A stretch of DNA of 64,000 nt from Fasciola hepatica (taxonomy: Eukaryota > Platyhelminthes > Trematoda > Plagiorchiida > Fasciolidae). The stretch is taken from the NCBI GenBank assembly GCA_948099385.1, contig CANUEZ040000107.1, forward strand, positions 930,001-994,000, read 5' to 3'. The notes below the pieces were generated by a model. It ran no database searches. It was not told where the DNA came from and saw only the letters and a program-made list of their open reading frames with translations. This document shows, piece after piece, positions 36,660 through 47,285 of this stretch (the stretch's first letter is position 1; every line of letters begins with the position of its first letter). The translations under genes and the position numbers were made by a program.

Positions 36660-37258
36660 TATAACTGTCAGTTCTGATGATCTTCCATTCAGTTAATGAT
36701 AACACAAGGAAAACGTATTGTGAGATGCAAACATTTCGTTCAGTTCTATTGATCGCGTACCTGAAACATGTCAGTTCTTATATGATACGTTACATGGGAT
36801 ACAGTGGAAACGTGTGTAAAATGTTTATCACGAATAAGTCAGCAACTCTTGTGGGGCTGTGTGGCTAATACCAGAGGATGCAGATTGTTTGAAGCGATCA
36901 TTTCTGTGCGAAAAGCGGGTGGTTTTCTGTCTTGATTAGCATAGCTTCACTGAAAGCTAGTAGTTTCGCATTCCGATTACGTAATCTCACTTTGCTTGAC
37001 CAGGTCAGGTCAACTCGATAACCTGCTCAATAAGGATTCTTCGCAATAGGCGACGCTGGATTCCTGGCGGTAATTTGTCGTGTGCGGTCCAATTGATTCG
37101 TCGGGTGCAAAAGCCATTTTGGAATATGTTCAGTCACTCTTTTGGGCCAAGTATGATTATGTTCTGCCCATGTACGTGTCATTGAAGCAGCAAGTGGACA
37201 GGTAGACAATGTGTGAGGCATTGAGAACAAATCGCTGTACGGGTGATCATTGAACCCT
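36660..37258 (-). mobile_element. Penelope-like element PLE-2a, 3' part (left of nested RTE)
   Basis: Minus-strand remnants of a GIY-YIG region: VTEHIPKWLLHP, AKLLAFSEAML and HPLFAQK. They match PLE-2b at 44480-45490 (VSEHIPKWLSN, PKLLAFSKVIL, PALCAQK). The 3' tail around 36660-36860 is also shared with PLE-2b. Stops interrupt it. Its 5' continuation lies beyond the RTE insertion at 39425. Confidence 0.83.
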
Positions 37259-37261
37259 AAT

Positions 37262-39420
37262 ACTCTGATGGTCTGCATCATGCAGTTGGATGTCCATGAT
37301 CCGAATGAAAGCTGGAAACAGCTTGAGGAAGCATTGCACGTGGCTTCCAGTGCCACCCAAGACCCCGGTTCAAATAAGCCTCACAACCGATGGACATCTA
37401 CGACATCAGCTGCACAGATAGATGCTCGCAGATCCTTCCCTCTGGACGCCACATTTAGTGGATGCGTAAACCCCTGAGATGCCAGCTGACCAGGAGCTTT
37501 CGAGATGACCGTAAATAGTGGTGGATTGAGAAATTAAGGAGAATGGAAAAGGCTGTGTCTATTAGAAATAGTCACAATTGTTACCGTTTGATTAGAAGCA
37601 CCAATTCACGAAAATCCGGTGTAAGTGGTATAATTAAAGAACCCAACAACTCACTAGTGTACCCTCAAGGACGTAGTCTGGGTCGTTTGGCGGATCACTT
37701 TAAGGAACAGTTGAGTTGGCCCACTTCAACAGTGAACCCTCCGAATATACCTGCCAGAGAATCGATGCAGATAGAAATCATTACTCCATCAGAAATCGAG
37801 GTTATGCTGGAGGAAGGTTGCTTGGAAAGGTGCAAAGCTGCTGGGCCGGATGGGTTGTCTCTATCTTTTTCAAGGATGGAGACGAAGCTTTGGTTTCAGA
37901 GTTAACAAAACTCGGGGTGATCTGAAGTAATGAGTAGATTCCAAGGGAATGGTGTGAATCGGTGATTGTGCCGATTTACAAGAAAGGTGGCAGATCTTCT
38001 CGTGAAAACCATAGAAGCCTTGTCTTTGTAAATATCGCATCCAAACTGCTCTCCGGGCTAATTCTTCCCTGGTTATCCAGTGCTTGCGAAATGTACCCGC
38101 ATGAAAACCAAGCCAGTTTCAGACCTGATCGTGATTGTATCGAGCACATCTTTACTCTTTGGCAAAATGTAGAACAGAGACACATCTCCCGTATACCCAC
38201 AATCTCCGTCTTCCTTGATCTGTAAGTGTCGTTCGATTCAGTCGACCGCACAGTTCACTGGCGCTGCATGTCATTGAGGGGTGTGTCTGAAAAATTGACT
38301 TATCCAATCTTTGTACACAAACAGCCGAAGCCGATTTCGTGCTTACGGTGGTCTTCCACCCGAGTTCACCACGAGAAGTGGTGTTCGTCAGGGTTGCCCT
38401 CTTTCACCCTTCCTATTCAATTTTGTGACTGAAATGGTTCTTGAGATAAGCCTACCCTCGTGTGAGGATTGCGGCATCGATCTTTCCTCTGGTAGTAAAC
38501 TGTCTGATTTGGAATATGTGGACAATGCAGCTCTCAGTGAATATCCAGGTGAATTAGCAGCTTTCCTAGATGGCCTAAACAACGACGTAGCAACGTTTGG
38601 GATGTGTTTTGCATCTTAAGACTATGAAATACTGCTGCAGGACTGGGTCGGCGCTACACCAAACCATATCTTGGCAGGGGAAGCTTTAGGTGATGTAGAT
38701 ACTTTCTCACCTGGGCAGTTACATCCCACCAGTTGGACGGATGTCGGATGAAGAGTTGTCGAGTATGCAGAAGTCCCGTTTGGCTTTTGTCAACCTCTGT
38801 CATCCTTGGTGCTGGCGTGACAACCGATTGTCTATGAAGGGCCGAGTGCACAATGCGGTCTGTTCTTTTATACGGCTCAGAGACATGCCCGATAAGGGTA
38901 AAAGATATGCGAAGACTATCGGTATGTGAGCACCAACGTCTTCGCAGCACTGCCCGATTAAGGTGAGAACACCGTGTCAGCAATGCTGAGGTTAGACGTA
39001 GTGTTGACAACCTGAGGTCAGCCTCTGCAACATGTATTAAATCTAAATAGGTTGAGGTGACCGGGACATGTGTTACGCATGCCCACTTCCTCGGCCGTGG
39101 TTGGAAGGTAAGTCGAGGTGGTCAGTCCGTGACATGGCAGAAAGGAGTTTGGGACTTCCAGGTTTGGGTCTACGCGACCCGCTTACTAAATGGTTGTAGA
39201 CAATGAGTGATATGACTAGGTGTCGCGGTTGGTGATGTAGTTGCATTCGGTCTCTTTCATTGTCTTCGTGATTTCTGAATATTGCTTTGATTTTTTGGGT
39301 CATTTTCACTTAATGCTTTTATTGTTTTTGCCCTTAACTGGATGATGCTGGAAGGTGGCAACCGAAACCAGAGCACAAAAGCGTGGGGTTTGATGGTTGA
39401 ATAAACTGAACTGAACTGAT
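37262..39420 (+). mobile_element. RTE-type LINE, copy A, nested in PLE-2a
   Basis: 5'-truncated RTE element. Pieces in order: MQLDVHDPNESWKQLEEALH, HNRWTSTTSAAQID, CKAAGPDGLSLSF (RT), VIVPIYKKGGRSSRENHRSL, FRPDRDCIEHIFTLWQNVEQ, EFTTRSGVRQGCPLSPFLFN, LEYVDNAALSE (normally YADD), LSSMQKSRLAFVNLCHPWCW. The 3' tail reads actgaactgaactga near 39408-39420. The endonuclease domain is missing; several frameshifts are present. Confidence 0.93.
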
Positions 39421-39424
39421 GAGT

Positions 39425-39745
39425 AATTGGGCTGCCGTATATGTTCCACTCAGTTCAGAGCTTACATTATAGTGTAACTGATTAAAAGTGTGGCCGCCTT
39501 TAAAATAAACAAAAAATGACTTGCTTGCGTTCTGCCACCAACATGGACTCTGTTTTTCATCGTGGTTCACAGTGATTATCAGTGAAATTTTCCGAATAAG
39601 CAATAGCCAAAAGAGTTTTCTTGATAAAAGCTGCAGTTTGCAATTGATCAGAAGTACTGATTTCGTGGGCCCGTGAAAAAGGGTTCTGACCAAACCACAT
39701 TTGTGGTCAACCCGGGATGAAATTAGGGAACTGCATGTACCAACC
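39425..39745 (-). mobile_element. Penelope-like element PLE-2a, 5' remnant (right of nested RTE)
   Basis: Minus-strand pieces DHKCGLVRTLFHGPTKS, VYFKGGHTFNQLHYNVSSEL and SGTYTAAQL match the linker just upstream of the GIY-YIG domain in PLE-2b (LKGDHLFIQINCNLKSALRH, TYTAAQLRLL). It continues across the RTE insertion into 36660-37258. Confidence 0.83.
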
Positions 39746-39881
39746 TCTATGTGTTGCTTTTTTGTAAATTGTCTGTTATAGTATGCCGTCCATTCGTTTA
39801 TGGGCACTCATTCTTCTTCAGATCAGCTAACTTATTTAATGGTTTAACTTTCTTTCGTTATTCTCACTGTTATCGATTCAG

Positions 39882-40172
39882 AGGCAAGTTCACATTTCAA
39901 GAATTCTATGAGTCTAGTGGCCAACGTTCCCCCAGTGGAATATTTGGAACCGTTGGTGGATCTGCTTCATCGACAACTTCAAGAGAGTGAACCCGAAATG
40001 TCTCACTCTGTGTCCGTGCCTCTTAGTGGACCTTTTGGAAATCTAAACCAATCCACTCTTTCGGCTAATATTGCATGGTGGCGCCGGGAAGTACGACATT
40101 TGTGTCTACAGCTGCTTGCATTTGTACTCAATCCTCACGGGGGTCACATTCACTGCGATACCAGTCCACCAG
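39882..40172 (+). CDS. USP24: USP24 exon 16 of window
   Basis: A 291-nt exon, phase 1 to 1. The acceptor is gattcag; the donor is gtttgt, a less common form. It contains MSLVANVPPVEYLEPLVDLL and, after a short insert, WWRREVRHLCLQLLAFVLNP. Human USP24 reads 'LSLVVNVMQRDSIPSEVDYE' and 'TRQGVYSICLQLARFLLVG' at the same place. Confidence 0.92.
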
Positions 40173-40596
40173 GTTTGTTCTCCCGGCCAACTTTGTCTCT
40201 ATTCCCAATGACTCTCTTTGAATGCAGTTTTTTCGTCTAGTCTGTTTAGAGTGCAGACTGATGACAATTGGGGATTTTCGCTACTTTCTTCATCGTAGTG
40301 CATTTGTTTTCAGTTTGCCTACGTGAATCACTGTAACTCGAAATGACCGTGGTCATTGGTTTATGTTGGGTTTATTTGTCGTGGAGACCTCCGACCAGTC
40401 ACGAGAATTAGCACTTAGATGTGGTTCTAAGCATATCGGAGATTCCAAACTTCGTAGAATGTGATTTTATGCGATCCACGTTGCTTTTTCTATTGTCCTA
40501 TTAAACAAAATTGTGAAGTTTGTTTGGTTTTAAAGGTCAGCGATACCTCCTCAGAATATTTTCAGTGCTTCAACGTCCCTATTCTGTTGCGTGCAG
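40173..40596. other. Intron, nothing recognised
   Basis: Bounded by gtttgt and gcgtgcag. No repeat or coding similarity was seen. Confidence 0.6.
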
Positions 40597-40895
40597 GGTC
40601 TTACCGACCCAGTTTGACATCCAATGCAGATTCATCTTACGGGTTAGCTCGCCAGTATCTCACGCCCGCATTCGGCATCGAGTTACTCTCCGCATTGTTG
40701 GATACGGCGGTGGCCAGTGCTGGTGTCTCCGAACAGATTCCACGTCATCTAACCGGGTCGGGACCGACTGTTCCGACTAAACAGTCAGGCTTGTCGCCGA
40801 TTTACCAGCCCAACAAAGATAGTCGGGCTGGCGTTGCAGGCCTGATTGAAGTTATTACTCTTGGTGGCCAAAACATGCTCTATCAAGATGTTGAA
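40597..40895 (+). CDS. USP24: USP24 exon 17 of window
   Basis: A 299-nt exon, phase 1 to 0, acceptor gcgtgcag, donor gtgagt. The peptide includes RQYLTPAFGIELLSALLDTA and NKDSRAGVAGLIEVITLGGQ. It occupies the position of human 'MEVSDFTSTVACFMRLSWAA', with weak similarity. The call rests mainly on splice sites, phase and position. Confidence 0.83.
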
Positions 40896-41543
40896 GTGAG
40901 TCGTTCTTTCTTTTTCAAGAGAGTGATTACCATGGCTGATCGGTTGCATATACACTACGTTCTATAGTTTCCACCTGGCACAATAAAGGTGTAAAAATAC
41001 CTCTCTACCACTGGATATATTTCATTATTTTCCGCAATCTTTTACTTACACATTGTTGAGTGCGGATAAACGGGTATCTTGGACATTTGTTGCATATCTA
41101 AAGGGCTTCCTTTTCAGCCGATGAAGTTTCTGCATTGAATTATATCTGCTCATGAAAGGTGTTTGTCATGCACCATCAAAGTCCAGCTCATTTCTGACCA
41201 TTTCTCAAGTAATTTCGATCCGTTACTAGATCCCATCATGTAGTCAAATTTTTCGGGTTATGTGTAATGCCTATGCCTAACTCAGTCCCCAACTTAGAGA
41301 GCGTTCATCATGGGGGTCAGCCTCTGGTAACGAGTTTCTGGTGCCCATGACCAGCGATGGATTAACCGTATATAGTACAATGTTGACGCGAATCAAACCG
41401 TCCAGGGCCAACTTGGGGATCCGAACATTTAATGTCTTGGACCGCTCTTCTTGTACATCAAACTCCAGTCCCTGTTTGTCAGGGGATATTTTCCACCACT
41501 GATGATTCTTAGAAACTTCAGAGACATGTCTGATCATTTAAAT

Positions 41544-41640
41544 GTTGAATCTTATTGTTCGGCTCGGTTCAGCCATGGAAGTTTGAAAGCCCTTCCTTTA
41601 ATTCTGCGATTTTCAGACCTAATTGATATCGCGTCATGGG
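41544..41640 (-). repeat. RTE-like 3' end fragment
   Basis: The 28 bases at 41544-41571 match 17984-18011 with about three differences, and lie in the same minus-strand orientation at the 3' end of the RTE fragment there. This suggests a very short 5'-truncated insertion. Confidence 0.5.
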
Positions 41641-42218
41641 AGCCTGAATTGTGAAACAAGAACTAAACTGTTCGGTCCTCTCAATTTTCCCCGAATAGGA
41701 TCAGTTCTAACTATTAAAACCTGACGGTGGTTGTTGCCAGTGTTATTCCACCATTTCAGTTTATTCAACGGTTAATCTCATCCCTTGTGCTCTGGTTTCG
41801 GTTGCTGCCTCGCATCATCGTCGAGCTGAAGAAGTAAGCGTAAAGTGAAAAAGTGCTGAAAGCAAAGTATTAAGTATTGTTGCATCAGTTGTCGATAATA
41901 GTGGGCTTTCTCACAGCTCTGATTAATTAACTTGGTGTGTGTATCTTTACATATAGGGTTTATATACTCAAGTCTGTCAAATTTCGCACCATCAGAAATT
42001 TCGGAAATCCGATCCCAAATTTGTTTTTTCATTGGTTTCTAACCTTGAAAAGTAGCACCCTCAAAGAACCACAGCCTGTAAAATGTTCCCGAAATCACTG
42101 AAGCCACTCTCGTAAATCACATAATTAAAATTGGAAGTCAAAGAATATTGTACAATAAATTATTGGCACAGGAGGCCAGAGTAATAAGTAACTAAAATAC
42201 CTTGGGTTTTTTGCGTCC

Positions 42219-42300
42219 AGCAATCCACACCGCGAGCCAAAACCGAACCGGCGACCCACCGTTTACTGGGTAATTGCTCTACCATTTGAGCTGCTGCTGT
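42219..42300 (-). repeat. tRNA-like repeat head
   Basis: On the minus strand it has a clear D-arm (GCTCAAATGGTAGAGC), a possible anticodon stem ACCCA/TGGGT, and a T-arm GCCGG-TTCGGTT-TTGGC. No matching acceptor stem is visible, so it is more likely a tRNA-derived SINE or tRNA pseudogene than a working tRNA gene. Confidence 0.5.
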
Positions 42301-44479
42301 ACGGCCTGATCGATGTTGCAACCTTGCCGTGGTGATCGGGTTTTCTTGCCACGATAACTTCGAGGGCTGTGTCGATTGGAGCGCAAAGCGCTGCTACGAG
42401 ATCACCCATATCTGTCGAGTCGAGAGCGAGTAGCCAGGCAAAAGCAATGTAGGGTTGTTAGAGGACGTGGTGGGTTTTTTGCCTGGCAGTGGACACTACA
42501 TAAAAGCCACAGAAGCCCATAGGCAGCAGTTCGACGTTCGCAAATGTGCCCTGCCACTAAATAAGACTATCTTCTCCTGCCTCTTACTCGGCTATCCTGA
42601 GTGGGGTAAGATTCTCTCAAACGCGTTGGGTATCTTCGACTCTAGACCGCCATCGAAAAGGCATATGAATCACTCGTTCGGTCACCGGCTCCCAACACAA
42701 ACTTCCTGTTGCCCGACAGGTAGCATTTGGTTGTGCACGCACTAGAGTTTCTACCTCGAACAAAAAGCCCAGTGATACTGGGGCATGTGCTATTCGGAAT
42801 GTCCATGAAGTCGTCTCATCCTCTCGCAGGAGCTAGCCGCATAAAAGTACAAGTACGGCCAATCCCGTTTTTGAACTTCCGGGTAAGCAACAAGTTAGTT
42901 AGATTTTTCATTTCCCACATCGTTCTGACTTCTCGTGGCATCAAAAAAATCTACAGATTTATCAGAATGCCCGCTACATCCCCTTTTTCAGTCGGGAATT
43001 GACCGCTGAAACTGGTCCAGTGACTGAAAACAGAACAGGTGTTGTGTATCATTGATATAGTCACGGCGCATCGTTTTATATTCACTTGATATTCGTGCCA
43101 GATTGACTGTACCATGATAGCCCAAATGGACACCGGTTTGGTTCTGGTTCGCGGTACGAAAAATGCTAGCGGGTTTTCTAAAACAACGTCAGTATTATTT
43201 ATATTTCTATGACTGTGGTATTTATCAGGTGAGATGTGAAATGAACAACGCAAGCGCCTTTCGTTCACTTGTTTGTATTTCATGTGTTACTCATTGCCTG
43301 TTGGAAAGCCATTCTCGCTATCGCCGTCGCCCATGTACGTTCGGTCTATCGGACTGCTTATTGCCTAATGAAGTATTAGTTATGCGCTGTCGAAGACACG
43401 ACCGCACTGAGAAATACCTCGAATGGGAGAAATAACTGTGACAACTGGCTGTATGCAGCACCAATCCAACCTAGTGGGAATGGAAGCATATACATCGGTT
43501 TGTCTGACTGTCAAACAAAGGAGTCAATCGAGGGATCATCGTCAGGGTTGTTTGACGAACGAATTTGTCCATCTTTCATGTCACGTCCCGGTCAACTATT
43601 ATGTTCTGTCCAGTATTTGGTTGATCTCGATTCCGTTGGTGATAGCCGAATATCTATTCTGACTGTATGACTGGCCGTGTGATGAAATGAGTATTGTTTT
43701 TGAGGACCCAATTTGCGGAGCTGAACATTTAGTCCATTATCTCATAAAATGAGCAAGCCTAGCCGATGTCATCGCACGCAACGTTTCGATGAGGGTGGAA
43801 AGGGGTGGGGGAGCAGAGACGGACAGTCATTTCGGCCCGTTTTTGCGTGGAACAGATCGAACCACATGCCAGTGTCAAAATCACCGAGAAGAAGATGAGC
43901 TAGGGTTAGGTTATCAGCCTACGTGAATCGGAAACGAATCGGTGACGCATGACCTCTGGTTTGGTTTTTGCGGTTAATGACGATTCATTTGGTTGTCTTA
44001 GTAGGAAAGTTGCAAGTTTTAGGGAAAAGTGGAAGTGGAAGTATCAATAGCGAATAATTAAAAGTGTCCTGTTTCAGTGGTCATTGCTCAGACTTGGAGT
44101 TAACCTTTCAGTGAATGCTATGCGGTCTAAAATGTTTGAAGGTGAGCCATTGTGATTGACTTTATGACGTTTACAATTCAGGTTCACAGCGTGGGCCGTT
44201 GAAACTCTTTCCTATTGCAGCAGATTTGCATCTAACAGTACTAGGCTAGTCCAAACTTTAGATCCTCAGTGTATTAGCTTCGGTTGCAATTTTTATCCGT
44301 GCATGATATTCGGAAGAACAGTAAACGTCTGGTTGTGGTGTCACAGTGCCATCAAAATCAAAGTGTGCACCCACCAACATGTGGCTCGTAGTATTTGTTG
44401 TCCCAGGGAAATTTTACTGCGCTTACTTGCTTTTACTGAGGACTATCCTACAGTTGGTTGGTATGCTCTGCCCTAAACA

Positions 44480-45490
44480 AATATTATGAAAATTTATTTA
44501 CTATGGTCTATACACAAATTCAACTGTTTGAAGCGTGAGTGGGATACATAATCCATTGCCGTTTCATTAGAACAGAGAGAAGAAATAAGTCGCGGGATGC
44601 AAGCATTTCGTTTACTCTTGTCAACCGCGGACGTAAAACGTGTCAGTATATGTACATGGTACAGTAGGGAGGTAAGTGAAACAGTAAAGTAGGCACGATC
44701 GAAAGTTCTTACAGTACGTACGTTGGGGAGAGTGAAGTCTGTCGTGTTAACACCAAGGTAAACAAACATTTTGGGTCAATCGTTTTTGTGCACAGAGTGC
44801 TGGCTGATGCATCATGATTAGAATAACTTTACTGAACGCTAATAGTTTCGGTGTTGGATTGCGCAACAATGCTTTGAAACACTGGGTCAGCTCAATTTTG
44901 TGACCTGATGTAATCAAATGTCTTGCAATCGAAGAGGCTGGCGGTTTCACGTCAGCAGGTTGCGTCATCAAGTTTGACAGCCATTTGGGTATGTGTTCTG
45001 ACACTCGTTGAGTCAAGCAAAGATCCATCCTGCCAATGTATACGTCACCGCAACTGCAAGTGAACTGATAGACAATATGTAAGACATTGGGATCAGCAAA
45101 ACTGTTTGAGTGATTTTGAATACATAACCTTTTGGTCGTCTGCAGCAAACGCAACTGCGCCGCTGTGTATGTGTGCCTTAGAGCTGACTTAAGATTACAA
45201 TTTATTTGAATAAATAAATGATCTCCTTTAAGGGGCAAAGTGATAAAACTTGCTTCTTCTCCACGTTCATTGTTTTCTCGCGCATAAGTCTCGGCTTCTG
45301 ATGTTGTCTGATAAAGTTTTCCGGATAACCGTTGGCCAGCGACGTTCTTTTTATGAACTGTTCCTTGTTTTGTATTTGATTTTCTGTACAGCTTTTCTGG
45401 GCTCTGTTGGAGAGAGTTCTGATCAATCCACATTTGTAAGCCACTGGATCGAAGCTGGAAAATTGCCGTTTCCCAACTCATCTTAGTCTT
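44480..45490 (-). mobile_element. Penelope-like element PLE-2b, 3' part
   Basis: 5'-truncated minus-strand copy of the same family as PLE-2a. It carries the linker, GIY-YIG domain and 3' tail. Its 3' tail around 44580-44650 resembles 36720-36790. Confidence 0.88.
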
Positions 45491-45502
45491 TAAATTCATC
45501 AA
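44747..45502 (-). CDS. PLE-2b linker and GIY-YIG endonuclease, open
   Basis: An unbroken frame of 251 codons. It holds the linker TYTAAQLRLLQTTKRLC, the endonuclease signature VYQFTCSCGDVYIGRMDLCL, the following VSEHIPKWL and the C-terminal LLAFSKVIL and ALCAQKRL. No reverse transcriptase lies upstream, so it is a 5'-truncated remnant despite the open frame. Confidence 0.85.
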   Translation of the reverse strand: MMNLKTKMSWETAIFQLRSSGLQMWIDQNSLQQSPEKLYRKSNTKQGTVHKKNVAGQRLSGKLYQTTSEAETYARENNERGEEASFITLPLKGDHLFIQINCNLKSALRHTYTAAQLRLLQTTKRLCIQNHSNSFADPNVLHIVYQFTCSCGDVYIGRMDLCLTQRVSEHIPKWLSNLMTQPADVKPPASSIARHLITSGHKIELTQCFKALLRNPTPKLLAFSKVILIMMHQPALCAQKRLTQNVCLPWC

Positions 45503-45647
45503 CGTACACGTTATATGGTACCGTATAGGTTAATTCGTGTACGCTGCCACGTGGCTCTCTTGGTCCAATGTTTCTAAGACTTTTTTTAATAATGGATAAT
45601 CTGTTTCCCTATCCTTTCTTCAATTCCTCGTTTTTATCGTCAAATAG

Positions 45648-45781
45648 GTTGCTGTACAGTGCATACATCTCCTGGTCCAGTGCGTTTTGGCCTATCCCAC
45701 TCGGCTTTTGGATTGTTTTCTTGCTCTCGATCGGTTGGAAGACAAATTGCTGCGTCTGCTTACTTATTCCCCTTCTGTCCG
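45648..45781 (+). CDS. USP24: USP24 exon 18 of window
   Basis: A 134-nt exon, phase 0 to 2, acceptor caaatag, donor gtaagc. The peptide VAVQCIHLLVQCVLAYPTRL and LEDKLLRLLTYSPSVR corresponds to human 'GEALSLLVTCLQL' and 'DFIIDILLGSPSAEIR'. It lies only about 160 bp from the end of PLE-2b. Confidence 0.93.
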
Positions 45782-47285
45782 GTAAGCACATAATCTGTAT
45801 CTTGTTTCTCCGCTACTTGCCATCTAATCACTCAATCGCATATAGTAACCAAGCTCTGTCGGTTGTTCATAACGGAATGCCTTCGTTGTACTTAGGCCCC
45901 TACAGGGAAGTCATCCATCATAAGAGTCGATCGCTGTGTGGGAAGCGGGTTGTTACCGTTCAAAGCCAGTGACGGAAGGGTGCTATGTCATGTAGTGTAG
46001 ATGTTCAACAAACCGTTGAGAGCCAGCCGGGATAGCCTTGTGGTTGAGGTGTTTGATTCATAATCGTTCACCCCGGGTTCGAGTCCCCGTAGGGGCTCGG
46101 TGGTTGTGCACTGCTGATGATTCCCAACAAGGATGAAACAGCTATGCAGTGCTTTCATAGTTTTCAATGGTGAGTTGAGCGTTCAAGCTGCATGATGAGT
46201 CGTATTATACAAATCTAATCTCCTACTTCTCAATTACATCTGTGAATATTTTCTAGTCATATCAATTCAGGTAAATTTTCTGCTACGGCATGACTTTTGC
46301 GTCTCTTTAAAGGAGGACAATAAAAATGCTGCAGCTTTGTTTAAAGTGAGGTACTCTTACAAACTGGATACCATCCAAGTGATAAAAAGGTGATCATCGA
46401 CATCCAGTAGAATGTAATCGAAAAGGGAGACAACAGACAGATAGGATGATAGACATGCAGACAAGGAGACAGAAAGACCTGCATATATCAAAATGGATTT
46501 CTCTGAGGGAGTTGGCCGTTGGAGAGTGGGTCATTGTGATCAGTTGAGGACATTTGAAAACGGAATGTGAACCGTAATGGCTGAAGACACTGTGATTTGA
46601 TAAAGTACCACGTACAGTATCGTGCTATTTCTCTAGCTCCCTTTTCTATGTAAGCTTTACTTATACCTTTCGTTTTTGTTTACTCTTCATACTGTGATTG
46701 GTTAATAATGTAAAATAGGCAAAATAAAAGCACTGAAATGCGAGGTTAACGGCTAAATGAACTGAACCTCAATCCAACGGTATGCCTGCATGACGCCGGA
46801 GTGAAAGCAGATGATTGTTTCCATAAGTAGTCAGTATTCAAGACAGTAGTTCCTATGTCCTTCGAAATTGATTCACGAGAAGAGCAATGTCTCCGTAATT
46901 CTCTTGAATTGTTGGATACGAGCTGACTGTTGATAACCTTGTCATGTAGATGGAGCCAAGCCACGAAAAGCACACAATTCGAATGCATATGCATGGTGCG
47001 AACAGCGATCTTTGTTGTTTTATGGTAATTTGACTCGACTAATGATGCCAATGAACAAAAGTGTTGCAATGCTTCCGGAATAGTACTCAAAGTTTGAGTG
47101 GTTATAACTGGGATGCCCAGAGGAATGTATTCCTTGCTGTCTGACTAGAGCTTCGTCCGAGGATGCCTAAATTTTTAGCACTTGTATGAAGCCATCTATT
47201 GTACCTTTTTCGGAGATAACTTCCTGTCTTATCTGAGCCCCAACAGTTTTTCGCTTTCATGTTTCATTTTTAAAACGTTTTTCAG
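45782..47285. other. Intron with SINE copy A
   Basis: Contains the best-preserved SINE (about 46006-46195). The remainder, about 1.1 kb, shows nothing recognised. Confidence 0.65.
46006..46195 (+). mobile_element. tRNA-derived SINE with hammerhead-like core, copy A
   Basis: Best copy of the family. A box TAGCCTTGTGG at 46033-46043 and B box GGTTCGAGTCC at 46076-46086 form an internal pol III promoter. Downstream, GCACTG (46108-46113) and CAGTGC (46147-46152) could pair as hammerhead stem I. Between them lie CTGATGA (46114-46120), a small stem-loop TCC..GGA, and GAAA (46134-46137). This is the order of a type I hammerhead core. However, base 17 would be G and stem III is disrupted, so this copy is probably inactive. 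Confidence 0.85.

Larger units (their letters stand above)
31228..39881. other. 8.7-kb intron, largely retroelements
   Basis: The largest intron. From the left: about 1 kb unrecognised, a minus-strand CR1-like element (about 32230-34860), a second CR1-like 3' half (about 35440-36380), and a minus-strand Penelope-like element split by a plus-strand RTE element (36660-39745). Splice phases on both sides are 1. Confidence 0.8.
40896..45647. other. 4.8-kb intron with tRNA-like repeat and PLE-2b
   Basis: Contains a short RTE-like 3' end (41544-41640), a tRNA-like repeat head (about 42219-42300) that leads into 600 bp of unidentified repeat-like sequence, and a Penelope-like element (44480-45490). 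Nothing was recognised between about 42900 and 44480. Confidence 0.7.

Noticed and set aside
42455..42745. Open frame of 96 codons as a host gene
   Set aside because: No recognisable domain, no matching splice context or phase, and it sits in repeat-like sequence next to a tRNA-like head.
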